This document shows positions 37,104 through 44,780 of a stretch of DNA of 64,000 nt, in pieces. This stretch comes from Gardnerella vaginalis ATCC 14018 = JCM 11026 (lineage in GTDB: Bacteria > Actinomycetota > Actinomycetes > Actinomycetales > Bifidobacteriaceae), in assembly GCF_001042655.1 (NCBI RefSeq), contig NZ_AP012332.1, positions 496,001 through 560,000 of the forward strand, in the 5' to 3' direction. Both the position numbers and the translations under genes were made by a program. The notes below the pieces were generated by a model that was not told the DNA's origin, searched no databases, and saw only the letters and a program-made list of their open reading frames with translations. How positions within the stretch are numbered: position 1 is the first letter of the stretch; every line of letters starts with the position of its first letter.

Positions 37104-38342
37104 TTACTTGTTTTTAAGTAAAAATCGTGCGCGTCTTTTTTCGCGAGCAGCGCGTTTTTTAGCAAGTTCGTTATTGTTCATTTCAATAGCAAGTTTATAA
37201 ATTTTAATTAGCTCTTGAGCTTGCTTTTTAAAGTCATTGTTCTTTGAGTATTCGAGAACATTTGCTTTTAGTTGTGCTTGCTCTTCTTCACTCATGTTAA
37301 GAACGTGACTAAACACTTGCTTAAAGTCTTCTTTAGAATCCCACTGATAACCATTTTTGCCACTAATAATCTGATTCTCATTAGGGATATCGTGCTTTAC
37401 GAGAGCAAATAATCCAGATGCCATGGCTTCAAGCATAGAAAGTGAATGCATTTCCGATAGGGAAGCGGTAGTGTAGTAGTCCATAGCGTGCAAATACTTA
37501 GGGATCTGCGTGTGTTCAATAGGGCCAAGTAGGTAGATTCTATCTTCAAATCCTTTGCTAGCTACTTTCTTACGCAAGTCTTCTAAATCAGGTCCTCCGC
37601 CAATAACAACGAGTCTAGCTAATTCGCGTGGAAAATCGCAATACATAAAGTTGTCAATAAGCTCAGAGATATTCTTTTCTGCTCCGATTCTTCCAACAAA
37701 AACGAAGAGTTTCGTGGAATCAGCAATACCGTATTTTTTACGGAATTCTTTTCTAAAAGCAATTCGCTCTGGTGTAGGCAAGAACTTTTTATATTCAACT
37801 GCATTGCTAAGAACAACAACTTTTTTATCGACTTTTTGACGATCAATATAAGCTTGAGCCTTAGCGGACATACTAGTAATAATTGTTGCATTTTTAGAAA
37901 ATCGCGTAAAATATTTTGCTGAAATATTCCTAGAAAACTCTGTAAAATGCTTTAGACCAATATAAAACAGGAACTTATCGTATTCTGTATGAAGAGTATA
38001 AATAACAGGAACATGTTCTTTTTTAGCAACTTCTAGACCTATTTCACCAATACCAAACTCATTTTGTATATGAATAACATCTGGTTTAAAGTTGATAGGG
38101 AATTTTTTGCGCATGTTTCCAATCGGAATTGCAACTCTATACTTGTATAGCTTTTTAAGAAGTATTCCTGGAACGTATACAACTCCGTCTACAAGCTTAG
38201 TTTTTCGCTGTTTTTCGGATCCAACCGTAACAACAAGAACCTCGTGTCCAAGTTCCTCGTACATTTTTTTAAGCATGTATGATTGCGTTGCTACGCCATT
38301 TATGTATGGTGGATATGTTTCTGTAAAAATCGCGATTTTCAA
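37104..38342 (-). CDS. GT4-family glycosyltransferase, probable glycolipid synthase
   Basis: 412-aa GT-B fold enzyme. The N-terminal domain begins MKIAIFTETYPPYINGVATQ, typical of diacylglycerol glycosyltransferases and PimA-like enzymes. It continues with HIQNEFGIGEIG and YTLHTEYDKFLFYIG. The donor-binding half has FVGRIGAEKNISELIDNF, VIGGGPDLEDL and the E-x7-E motif in SLSEMHSLSMLEAMASG. The C-terminal tail is Lys/Arg-rich, suiting binding to acidic membrane. The likely product is a glucosyl- or galactosyl-diacylglycerol, inferred from family resemblance; a capsule role is not excluded. Confidence 0.88.
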   Translation of the reverse strand: MKIAIFTETYPPYINGVATQSYMLKKMYEELGHEVLVVTVGSEKQRKTKLVDGVVYVPGILLKKLYKYRVAIPIGNMRKKFPINFKPDVIHIQNEFGIGEIGLEVAKKEHVPVIYTLHTEYDKFLFYIGLKHFTEFSRNISAKYFTRFSKNATIITSMSAKAQAYIDRQKVDKKVVVLSNAVEYKKFLPTPERIAFRKEFRKKYGIADSTKLFVFVGRIGAEKNISELIDNFMYCDFPRELARLVVIGGGPDLEDLRKKVASKGFEDRIYLLGPIEHTQIPKYLHAMDYYTTASLSEMHSLSMLEAMASGLFALVKHDIPNENQIISGKNGYQWDSKEDFKQVFSHVLNMSEEEQAQLKANVLEYSKNNDFKKQAQELIKIYKLAIEMNNNELAKKRAAREKRRARFLLKNK

Positions 38343-38433
38343 AGTTTCCTCCAGTTACATAAATAGCTCTAACAACGTTAAAAGTGTAGCATTGTGTAAG
38401 TTATTGCGCCACAAATTGTGATTTTTAGCGTTT

Positions 38434-38853
38434 TTAGTGTCTTACATTTACTGTTACACGCACTTGCGCACCGCGTTCAAGAGTGTGCTTAACTGTGCAA
38501 CCCTTGTTGATATGTCTTTCCATGCGTTCTTTTAGTTCTTTTGCATTTTCATCGTTTAAAGCAGGTTTTGCGCTTGTAGCATCAACTGTTACATCCTCTT
38601 GGAATCTTAAGTAAGTTCCTTCTTCTGGATCATAAGTTCCATTTACAAGAACTCGAGCGCCTTTTCCTTCTCCGAGCGCATGTTCAACAGCGTATTGGCT
38701 GCTTAAAGCTGTGCAACCAGCTAGAGCTATTTGCATTAGTTCCACAGGTGAAAATTGTCCTTCTCCTTTACCAAATTTTAGTGTTGCACCATCATCACTT
38801 TGTGCTTGCCAAGACCCGTCTTCTAAACGTTCAACCCATATTCTTCTAGTCAT
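38434..38853 (-). CDS. OsmC/Ohr-family protein
   Basis: 139-aa protein of the OsmC superfamily, thiol peroxidases acting on organic hydroperoxides. The two reactive cysteines are C47 (IALAGCTALSSQYAVE) and C119 (NKGCTVKHTLERG). FSPVELMQIALAGC is the usual helix before the first. There is no signal peptide. AAAGGAGC precedes the ATG. It stands alone between the glycosyltransferase and thyA. The substrate is not known, as OsmC-like (rather than Ohr) members are poorly characterised. Confidence 0.9.
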   Translation of the reverse strand: MTRRIWVERLEDGSWQAQSDDGATLKFGKGEGQFSPVELMQIALAGCTALSSQYAVEHALGEGKGARVLVNGTYDPEEGTYLRFQEDVTVDATSAKPALNDENAKELKERMERHINKGCTVKHTLERGAQVRVTVNVRH

Positions 38854-39047
38854 TTTTGCTCCTTTGCATTTTTATACATTAACACATTGTGATTATGTTT
38901 GTGCTTATGTCTATTTGTTTTTAACTTTTATTTTTTAAGACAAACCTATTATAACTAGCATGCTTTGATTTCAGTTTGATTCTTGTTCTTATATTTCTTA
39001 TATTTACTTTTGGTGGTGTTGAATTTAGCTAATGATAAAATAATCTC

Positions 39048-39920
39048 ATGGCTTTAACTCAAGAAGAACTTGCGGATATCCGCTCTCGCGTACCACAGAA
39101 ACCTACTTCCGATATTCCTACACCTTATGAGGATTTGGTTAGAAAAATACTTATGGAAGGTACTTTAAAATCGGATCGCACTGGTACAGGAACAATATCT
39201 CTTTTTGGTCAACAAATTCGATTTGACTTAAGCAAGAGTTTTCCGCTTATAACCACAAAAACAGTGTTCTTTAAGGGACTTGCATATGAGCTTCTTTGGT
39301 TCCTTAAAGGTTCTAGTAATGTGCGCTGGTTGCAAGAAAACGGTGTGCATATTTGGGATGAGTGGGCAGATGAAAATGGCGATTTAGGTCCTGTTTACGG
39401 CGTTCAGTGGCGTAGTTGGCCAGCGCCTACGCAAGAAAATCCTAATCGAACAATCGACCAGATTGCAAACGTTATGGAGCTTATTAAAAATCATCCAGAT
39501 TCTCGTCGAATGATTGTCAGTGCTTGGAATCCTGCAGAAGTAGAGAATATGGCTTTGCCGCCTTGTCACTCGCTTTTCCAGTTCTATGTTGCTGACGGCA
39601 AGCTTTCTTGCCAGCTTTACCAGCGTTCTTGCGATATGTTCCTTGGCGTGCCATTCAACATTGCTTCTTACTCGCTTTTAACAATGATGATGGCTCAGCA
39701 AGCAGGATTGGAACCAGGAGAGTTCGTGTGGACAGGTGGCGATTGCCATATTTACGATAATCACGTAGAGCAAGTGCTTGAGCAGCTTTCGCGTGAGCCG
39801 TACCCGTATCCGCAGCTTGAGATTCGTAAAGCTGATTCAATTTTTAGCTACGACTATAGTGATTTTAAGGTTGTTGATTATAAGCATCATCCTACGATTA
39901 AAGCTCCTGTAGCTGTGTGA
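39048..39920 (+). CDS. thyA: thymidylate synthase
   Basis: Methylates dUMP to dTMP using methylene-tetrahydrofolate, yielding dihydrofolate. The product is 290 aa. Recognisable parts are [40 protein letters not shown], catalytic Cys173 in [32 protein letters not shown] and the C-terminal KAPVAV. folA follows 48 bases on, the classical coupling because the dihydrofolate made here must be re-reduced. Confidence 0.97.
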   Translation: MALTQEELADIRSRVPQKPTSDIPTPYEDLVRKILMEGTLKSDRTGTGTISLFGQQIRFDLSKSFPLITTKTVFFKGLAYELLWFLKGSSNVRWLQENGVHIWDEWADENGDLGPVYGVQWRSWPAPTQENPNRTIDQIANVMELIKNHPDSRRMIVSAWNPAEVENMALPPCHSLFQFYVADGKLSCQLYQRSCDMFLGVPFNIASYSLLTMMMAQQAGLEPGEFVWTGGDCHIYDNHVEQVLEQLSREPYPYPQLEIRKADSIFSYDYSDFKVVDYKHHPTIKAPVAV

Positions 39921-39968
39921 TCTTATTTATTAGTTGCTTATTAGTTTGAGTTTTTGACTAGGAGTTTT

Positions 39969-40601
39969 ATGGCAAACGATATTCCTGTGCGTTTAATTTG
40001 GGGGCAAGCATACGATTTGGAAGGCCGCGTAGGCGCAATGGGTGTAAATGGTGGTATGCCATGGAGACTTTCCACAGATTTGCGCTATTTTAAAGCCATG
40101 ACAATTTCTTGCCCAGTAATAATGGGTAGGGGAACTTGGGATTCTATGCCAGAAAAGTTCCGTCCTCTTCCTGGGCGAGAAAATATCGTTGTTTCTAGGA
40201 ATCCAGATTTTAATTCAGATGGTGCAAAAAGTTTTACAAGCATTGAAGAAGCAATATGTTACGCAAAAAAATGGATTGAAGATAATCCTATTGAGCATGT
40301 AGATTCTTCAGATTTGCCTAAAGATGGTAGCGCAGTTTGGATTATTGGTGGCGGAGCAATTTTTAGAGAAGTGATTGAGTCGCAAATTGTTGACGCTGCC
40401 TATGTAACTCAAATTGACACTAGAGTAGAAGCTGATACGTTTGCTCCTAACATTCAGAAACTTGTAGATGATGGATTGTGGAAAGTTGCACGTGATTGTG
40501 ATTGGCAGGAATCGACTATAAAAGTTGGCGCAAATCAATTCAATACAAAATATAAGTTTATGGTTTATGAGCCAGTTAAATCTAAAAATAAGCTAGATTA
40601 A
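39969..40601 (+). CDS. folA: dihydrofolate reductase
   Basis: Reduces dihydrofolate to tetrahydrofolate with NADPH and is the trimethoprim target. The product is 210 aa from ATG 39969, chosen over the open TTG at 39954 because AGGAG lies 5 bases upstream of the ATG. The usual parts are LIWGQAYD, GMPWRLSTDLRYFKAMT (substrate acid replaced or shifted within WRLSTDLRYF), VIMGRGTWDSMPEKFRPLPG, VVSRNP and WIIGGGAIFREVI. It is somewhat longer than E. coli FolA because of an insert around residues 85-110. It is in an operon with thyA and a phosphatase gene 8 bases downstream. Confidence 0.95.
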   Translation: MANDIPVRLIWGQAYDLEGRVGAMGVNGGMPWRLSTDLRYFKAMTISCPVIMGRGTWDSMPEKFRPLPGRENIVVSRNPDFNSDGAKSFTSIEEAICYAKKWIEDNPIEHVDSSDLPKDGSAVWIIGGGAIFREVIESQIVDAAYVTQIDTRVEADTFAPNIQKLVDDGLWKVARDCDWQESTIKVGANQFNTKYKFMVYEPVKSKNKLD

Positions 40602-40609
40602 GGATATGT

Positions 40610-41155
40610 ATGGAATCTTTAAACAAAATTCACGTAGATGCTAAGCATCCGTATGTTGTTATGACGGTTTGTACAGGGAATATTTGCAGATCGCCAATGG
40701 CAGAAATTGTTTTGCGTAACGAGTTTAAGCTTAGAGGATTAAGCGATGTTGTTGCTGTAAAATCATGTGGCGTAAGTGACGAAGAATACGGAAATCCGAT
40801 TGATAGACGTGCGCAAAGAGAGCTTAAAAGTAGGGGTTATTCTTTGCCGTTAAGCCATTTTGCGCATAGGATTGAGCGAGATGAAATAGAAGAGACGAAT
40901 CTTTTTCTTCCAATGACTGCTTCGCATATGCAATCTTTGCTCAGGATTATTCCGCCACAAAAGCGTAGTCTTGTTCACATGTATAGGTCTTTTGATCCGT
41001 CTTTAGAAAAGCCACAAGTTGGTCGCGAAGCTGTTTTGGATTTGGCGGACCCATGGTACGGAGGTCCTAAAGAGTTTGAGATTGCAATGGATCAAGTGGA
41101 GGAGTGTGCTCCTTACATTGTGGATTGGGTAGAGTCGCAGATAACGCGCGAATAA
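40610..41155 (+). CDS. low-molecular-weight protein tyrosine phosphatase
   Basis: 181-aa cytosolic phosphatase. The P-loop VCTGNICRSPMAE carries nucleophile Cys21 and Arg27 in the C-x5-R-S pattern. The general acid is Asp147 in LADPWYGG, where most members read DPY/F. It starts 8 bases after folA with TAAGGATATGT before the ATG, so it is translated from the same message. Targets may be wall or capsule regulators, as in other Gram-positives, but no tyrosine kinase is nearby. A terminator follows at 41195-41234. Confidence 0.92.
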   Translation: MESLNKIHVDAKHPYVVMTVCTGNICRSPMAEIVLRNEFKLRGLSDVVAVKSCGVSDEEYGNPIDRRAQRELKSRGYSLPLSHFAHRIERDEIEETNLFLPMTASHMQSLLRIIPPQKRSLVHMYRSFDPSLEKPQVGREAVLDLADPWYGGPKEFEIAMDQVEECAPYIVDWVESQITRE

Positions 41156-41194
41156 TAATTGCGTAAAGTCATATAAAGTCGCTTAAAATATATT

Positions 41195-41234
41195 AAAACC
41201 AGACGAACCAATTGGAACGTCTGGTTTATTTTTA
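41195..41234 (+). terminator. terminator after the thyA-folA-phosphatase operon
   Basis: A perfect 10-bp inverted repeat AAACCAGACG (41196-41205) and CGTCTGGTTT (41218-41227) is followed by ATTTTTAT. It separates this operon from the convergent DUF4191 gene. Confidence 0.85.
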
Positions 41235-41262
41235 TGCCTTTTATTTAAATAAAACCTACGAT

Positions 41263-42048
41263 TTATTTTCCTCTTAAAGCTCTGCGACTTACTCGAGGAG
41301 CATGAGTTGGGTCAATTCCTTTTGGAATACCGAACCCAGATTTGCCCTGTAGCGTACGCAAACGATCATTCAAAATTGCAAGCTCAGTTTTAGTGAGGAA
41401 GAAGCGACGATTAGGGTGAATCATCTTAAACAAAGCAAACTTGTGATTTGTAGGCATTAAAGTTTTAGATTTTAAAACCTTACTTCTTAGATCCCTAAGT
41501 TTAACTTGATTTTCACCATTACCGACGCAAATGCGGTAAACAGGAATATTAGATCCTGCTGTAACACTTTTAATCGCGTGCTCTTGGCGATTCATAGCTT
41601 GGCTTAAACGCTCATAGTTACCTTCGCCAACAAGGAAGATTCCGTTAAAACCAGTTCCTCTCCAAATAGCATCTTTTGTGCGAGGATCAACCCACACAGG
41701 TTGTTGAGGGAAAGTAAATCCGCCTTTGTTAATAGCAGATACAATGCCAGCCGCAGCTCCAGGCTTTCCTTCTAGTCTTGCATAGCCAACCTTATCTGCG
41801 CGTTTAGTGAGAACAACAGTAAACAGTAAAAGACCCAGCATAAGTGCTGTTATTACCATCATAATCCAAGTCAAAATGGACCATCTAAGAATAACACCAG
41901 CTACAATGCACAGCACAACAGGAGCTACAAAAGCTAAGCCAAGCCAAAGTGGAAGCTGCTTATCGTCTGTATGCGTGTACTTGTAGATACGCATAATTTG
42001 TGAAATCATGCCTGGCTTCTTAATGCCTTTTGGTTTATCGTTTGCCAT
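41263..42048 (-). CDS. DUF4191 family membrane protein
   Basis: 261-aa membrane protein with two adjacent hydrophobic segments (about 38-57 and 60-82). A cytosolic domain follows with VGYARLEGKPGAAAGI, GGFTFPQQPVWVDPRTKDAI, GIFLVGEGNYERL and a basic C-terminus (RVSRRALRGK). This is the actinobacterial DUF4191 layout; function is unknown. It lies downstream of, and on the same strand as, a DUF3043 gene 127 bases away, and both families are widespread in actinobacterial envelopes. Confidence 0.86.
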   Translation of the reverse strand: MANDKPKGIKKPGMISQIMRIYKYTHTDDKQLPLWLGLAFVAPVVLCIVAGVILRWSILTWIMMVITALMLGLLLFTVVLTKRADKVGYARLEGKPGAAAGIVSAINKGGFTFPQQPVWVDPRTKDAIWRGTGFNGIFLVGEGNYERLSQAMNRQEHAIKSVTAGSNIPVYRICVGNGENQVKLRDLRSKVLKSKTLMPTNHKFALFKMIHPNRRFFLTKTELAILNDRLRTLQGKSGFGIPKGIDPTHAPRVSRRALRGK

Positions 42049-42175
42049 TTGCGTTTATCCCCTAATACATAATATTAGCGTTTTATTGCTTTGTATTTTG
42101 TTGCTTTATTGCTTAGTAATCATACCCTAAACACGCTTATGCTATAAATCATAGCTTTGTTAGTATACTAGCGAT

Positions 42176-42832
42176 TTATTTAGGCCAATTACCGCGCTTT
42201 GGTGTACTTGGCTTTGGGAGTCTCCATCTGCGCATTTGTATTGCTCGACTGCAAGCATACATAGCAGATCTAGAGCTTTTGCCAACAGAAACTTCGCCGT
42301 ATCGCTTAACAAGCTCTTTACGAAGCTTGCGCCACATTATTATAACGTCAATAATTGCAGCAAAAAGATATGCGTAAAGAACAATCGCAAGAGCAAAATA
42401 TAGAGCAATATACTTAGTGGATAAGAAGTTTTGAGTTAAGAATATGCAGAGCATAATAACGATTGCAAACGGCACAAAAAATTCGCCAATATTGAAACGC
42501 GCATCTACATAATCTCTAATATAAACTCTCCATGGAAGCTGCTCTGACTTTGGCATATGAGCTAAGTCTCCATTTTTCATCGCATCGTATTGAGCATTTT
42601 CTTTTTCGCGCAATCTGGCTCGCGCAGCCTTTGCGCTTGCTTTTCTATCCGTTGGAACTAACGGTCTAAGATTCTGCGCTGTAGCTTCGCTTTGCTTCGG
42701 CGTTGGAGCGTTTTTTGTGCGAGTCTTTGCCTTATTTTCTATTTTATTTTCACTATTTTCATTAGTCGCTGATTGATTGCCATTTTGTGCACCATTATCA
42801 GCAGATTTTTTTACGAATGGATTCCATGTCAT
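42176..42832 (-). CDS. DUF3043 family membrane protein
   Basis: 218-aa protein. The first 85 residues are Asn/Lys/Thr-rich and probably disordered. The DUF3043 signature follows: KASAKAARARLREKENAQYD, MKNGDLAHMPKSEQLPWRVY and IRDYVDARFNIGEFFVPFAI. Two transmembrane segments occur around 125-165. The C-terminus is basic (MRRWRLPKPSTPKRGNWPK). The family function is unknown. The ATG is kept because the Asn/Lys-rich leader is common in this family. Confidence 0.87.
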   Translation of the reverse strand: MTWNPFVKKSADNGAQNGNQSATNENSENKIENKAKTRTKNAPTPKQSEATAQNLRPLVPTDRKASAKAARARLREKENAQYDAMKNGDLAHMPKSEQLPWRVYIRDYVDARFNIGEFFVPFAIVIMLCIFLTQNFLSTKYIALYFALAIVLYAYLFAAIIDVIIMWRKLRKELVKRYGEVSVGKSSRSAMYACSRAIQMRRWRLPKPSTPKRGNWPK

Positions 42833-42948
42833 GTTTGCAGATTACCCAACAGACTAGACGCGTTATGAGCAATTTCGTTGGTTATGAATAGTCTGATAGT
42901 AGTAATTCAACTAATGTTTTTACTAATCTACTGTTTTTTGGAGGACTT

Positions 42949-44316
42949 ATGGCTAGTTTAGAGGTTGCTGATGTGCGTTCGCGCGTGCAAAACGCTTGGG
43001 AAGACGTTATTAGCGTATTAAATAAGAAGATCTCTTTAGGAGCTGTTTCTGCTAAAGGCATTACTGGAGATCATATGCGTGCTTCGGCTGAGTATGTGGC
43101 TGAAGTTTTGCGCGAAGTGGGTGTAGATGCTCGCGTTGAGCAGTCTCAGAATCCGGATGGTACTCCTGGAGCTTTTGAAGTAGTTGGATCTCGTATTGTG
43201 GATCCTAGCGCTCCAACTGTTTTGCTTTACGCTCATCACGATGTTCAGCCTGTTCCAGATGCAAGCGAATGGAATACTGATCCTTTCAAAGGAACTGAAG
43301 TAGATGGTCGCTTGTATGGTCGCGGTAGTGCTGATGATGGCGGCGGAATTGCAATTCACTACGGTGCTTTGCGCGCTTTAAGCGAAGATTTAGGCGTAAA
43401 TATTAAGGTATTTATTGAAGGTGAAGAGGAAATGGGCTCTCCAAGTTTCATTCCATTCATCGAAGCTCATAAAGATGAGTTTGAATCAGACGTTATTATT
43501 GTTGCCGACTCTGGAAATTGGTCTGCGGACGTTCCAAGTCTTACGACTAGTTTGCGCGGAAACACTACTGTAGACGTTAAAGTGAAAGTTCTTGGACATC
43601 AGGTTCATTCTGGACAGTTTGGCGGACCAATTTTAGACGCATACACGCTTGCTTCAATGCTTATTGCTTCTCTTTATAACAAGGAAGGTGATTTGGCCGT
43701 TCCTGGAATTGAATCGCAAGAGCCTGTTGGCGGTTTGCAACGTGATTTGGATGAGGCTCAAGTTCGCGCAGATTCTTCAGTAGTGGATTCTTACAAGCTT
43801 GCTGGTACTGGTTCCCTTGCTGCTCGTATGTGGACTAAGCCTAGCTTGACTGTTATTGGTATGGATGCTCATCCAGTAGAGGAAAGCTTTAATGTGATTG
43901 CTCACGAAACGCGTTTGCGACTTTCGCTTAGAACTGCGCCTTGCCAGCGTCCAGAAGAAGCGCAAAAAGCTTTGAGCGACTTTTTGGTTGCAAACGCCCC
44001 ATTCGGTGCGCAAGTTACTGTAAAGCCAGTTGACAATGGTATGGGTTGGGCTATGGATCCTGATGCTGTAGCAACTAAGGACGCTTTAGCTTCTATGAAG
44101 GATGCTTTTGGCGTGGATCCTATTAACAAGGGCGAAGGTGGTTCGATTCCATTTATTCCAGAATTGCAACGAATTTTCCCTAAAGCTCAGGTTTTGGTGA
44201 CTGGACCTGAAGATCCAAAGTCTAATGCGCATAGTCCTAACGAATCGATTTCTCTTTCTGGCTTGAAATCGAATATCGTAACTGAAGCTTTGCTTTTAGA
44301 TCGTCTAACTAAGTAA
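42949..44316 (+). CDS. M20-family dipeptidase
   Basis: Zinc-dependent dipeptidase, 455 aa, of the M20 family. Zinc and catalytic pieces are YAHHDVQPVPDASEWNTDPF, GRGSADDGGGIAIHYGAL (bridging Asp), EGEEEMGSPSFIPFIEAH (catalytic Glu) and, near the end, TGPEDPKSNAHSPNESI (last His). The lid/dimerisation domain (about 190-320) includes HQVHSGQFGGPI. A GGAGGA ribosome site precedes the ATG. It probably acts in the cytosol on imported dipeptides, in line with the limited amino acid synthesis expected of vaginal bifidobacteria. Confidence 0.93.
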   Translation: MASLEVADVRSRVQNAWEDVISVLNKKISLGAVSAKGITGDHMRASAEYVAEVLREVGVDARVEQSQNPDGTPGAFEVVGSRIVDPSAPTVLLYAHHDVQPVPDASEWNTDPFKGTEVDGRLYGRGSADDGGGIAIHYGALRALSEDLGVNIKVFIEGEEEMGSPSFIPFIEAHKDEFESDVIIVADSGNWSADVPSLTTSLRGNTTVDVKVKVLGHQVHSGQFGGPILDAYTLASMLIASLYNKEGDLAVPGIESQEPVGGLQRDLDEAQVRADSSVVDSYKLAGTGSLAARMWTKPSLTVIGMDAHPVEESFNVIAHETRLRLSLRTAPCQRPEEAQKALSDFLVANAPFGAQVTVKPVDNGMGWAMDPDAVATKDALASMKDAFGVDPINKGEGGSIPFIPELQRIFPKAQVLVTGPEDPKSNAHSPNESISLSGLKSNIVTEALLLDRLTK

Positions 44317-44398
44317 ACTTAACAACTCGTATACAATCGCTATATAAAATTTTAGCGTTTGTATACGAGTCTACGCAATGACGTAAAATCTTCACACG

Positions 44399-44476
44399 AC
44401 ACGGGTGCTTTGCATTAATTTGTAAAGCTGAGAGAAACCGCTTGAACGTGAATCCAGGTAATGCTGGCGCACGGAG
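44399..44476 (+). promoter_or_regulatory. TPP riboswitch aptamer (THI element)
   Basis: Core elements in order are GGGTGC (44403-44408), GCTGAGAG (44427-44434), an ACC closing P2, TTGAACGTGAATCC, and the P5 hairpin CCAG-GTAATG-CTGG leading into GCG. The usual CCUGAU reads CGTGAAT here, and the P4 strand CGTG can pair with CACG after GCG, so P4 is kept by covariation. It lies 305 bases upstream of a thiamine-type ECF transporter gene, as expected. P1 is unclear; CACGGG (44400-44405) could pair with CCCGTG (44487-44492). Confidence 0.88.
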
Positions 44477-44486
44477 ATCTGTTTTT

Positions 44487-44693
44487 CCCGTGCCTTAATG
44501 GTGACCTACGATTTAAGCCAACGCATAAGTCGTAGTGAAAGAACAGTAAGGCACATATCTATGTCGAAAGAAAATGTCTTATTGCAATGCAATCAGCGAT
44601 GTAAATCACTGATATGACGTTTTGTTATTAGGATAAGTCAAAAACGTGTTTGTAATAAAGACATTTTAGGATTTTTAGGTCGTTAAAAAGTCC
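44487..44693 (+). ncRNA. unexplained structured leader downstream of the TPP aptamer
   Basis: About 200 bases of dense secondary structure. Stem A is GTGCCTTA (44490-44497)/TAAGGCAC (44547-44554), enclosing a 10-bp hairpin 44506-44515/44526-44535. Stem B is 13 bp with one bulge (44571-44583/44654-44667) and encloses two hairpins, 44592-44600/44605-44613 (one mismatch) and 44617-44624/44639-44647, giving a three-way junction. A last hairpin is 44669-44676/44686-44693. No open frame or known motif is seen. Stem A's left arm overlaps the strand that could close the TPP aptamer, suggesting switching. Confidence 0.6.
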
Positions 44694-44780
44694 GTAGCAG
44701 ATCTAAATGATTCTAAAAGAAAAAATTAAAAAATAGATAGAAAATAATTAAATAAAATCATTGCCATAAAGGATTTTTCT

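Noticed and set aside
44399..44476. Second (non-TPP) riboswitch class such as cobalamin for this leader
   Set aside because: No B12-box or other known core; the GCTGAGA and GGTAATGCTGGCG blocks identify TPP, and the extra structure downstream matches nothing I know.
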